Of a stretch of 5,457 nt of DNA, positions 5,376 through 5,457 are shown piece by piece. The notes beneath the pieces were generated by a model. It saw nothing but the letters and a program-made list of their open reading frames with translations. It ran no database searches and was not told where the DNA came from. Source of the stretch: Spirochaetales bacterium (GTDB lineage Bacteria; Spirochaetota; Spirochaetia; ARS1246); assembly GCA_018644745.1 (NCBI GenBank), contig JABGPX010000851.1:1-5457 (forward strand), read 5' to 3'. Each line of letters begins with the position of its first letter. Position 1 is the first letter of the stretch. The translations under genes were made by a program, and so were the position numbers.

Positions 5376-5457
5376 ATGGCCAAGAAGAAACTCCAAACTC
5401 AGAATAAAAAGAACACCTGGCACACTATAATGGCAAATCGTCAATACTACCTCATGA
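5376..5457 (+). CDS. Start of LplB-type ABC-transporter permease, cut by window edge
   Basis: An open frame from ATG at 5376 gives 27 codons before the window ends. The N-terminus is a basic cytoplasmic tail (MAKKKLQTQNKKN) followed by TWHTIMANRQYYLM. The RQYYLM phrase just before an expected first membrane helix is the usual look of LplB/YtcP-type (CUT1) permease N-termini. AAAGGA lies a few bases upstream of the ATG. Its position straight after an LplA-type binding protein strongly favours the membrane subunit of the same importer, but the diagnostic EAA loop and membrane helices lie outside the window. An internal ATG at 5430 is a less likely start. Confidence 0.7.
   Translation, partial: MAKKKLQTQNKKNTWHTIMANRQYYLM

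Noticed and set aside
1..5457. Mobile element, CRISPR array or recent insertion
   Set aside because: No transposase or integrase motif, no terminal inverted repeats with target duplications, and no regularly spaced direct repeats were seen; the gene order is a coherent divergent operon pair.

Overview
The window looks like a carbohydrate uptake and utilisation locus from a Gram-negative-type (diderm) bacterium, most plausibly a spirochaete (Spirochaeta/Sediminispirochaeta-like). The taxonomic guess is inference. It rests on the style of the binding-protein signal peptide (a short MKKLL start, then AFSAFG and an acidic stretch with no lipobox cysteine), the moderate GC content, and the pairing of a LacI-type regulator with an LplA/LplB-type importer. 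No rRNA, tRNA, insertion sequence, CRISPR array or phage gene was seen.

Layout. Two divergent transcription units face away from a regulatory region of about 180-240 bases (roughly 3287-3463 or 3523). On the minus strand, read right to left: a LacI-family repressor (3286-2258), a complete 418-residue seven-bladed beta-propeller protein (2226-970), and a second propeller protein (966 to beyond base 1, truncated by the window edge). Gaps are 31 and 3 bases, so the three genes very probably share one transcript. On the plus strand: a long extracellular solute-binding protein (ATG at 3524, end 5230), a stem-loop-rich intercistronic gap (5231-5375), and the first 27 codons of an ABC-transporter permease (5376 onward).

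How they may work together (inference). The binding protein captures a sugar or oligosaccharide in the periplasm and the LplB-type permease imports it. The LacI-family protein senses the sugar or a derivative and controls both arms. The two propeller proteins have no signal peptides, so they would act in the cytoplasm on the imported compound. The first carries a KIH...ATH double-histidine signature that recalls propeller-fold polysaccharide lyases, so a lyase-like role is possible but unproven.

The most notable points are: a LacI-family gene whose natural start is an ATC codon behind a near-perfect Shine-Dalgarno; a fully consensus sigma-70 promoter bracketed by a 9-bp inverted repeat; two in-frame, equally good ribosome-binding sites exactly 60 bases apart in front of the binding-protein gene; an unusual hinge in the repressor; and the paired cytoplasmic propellers of unknown activity.
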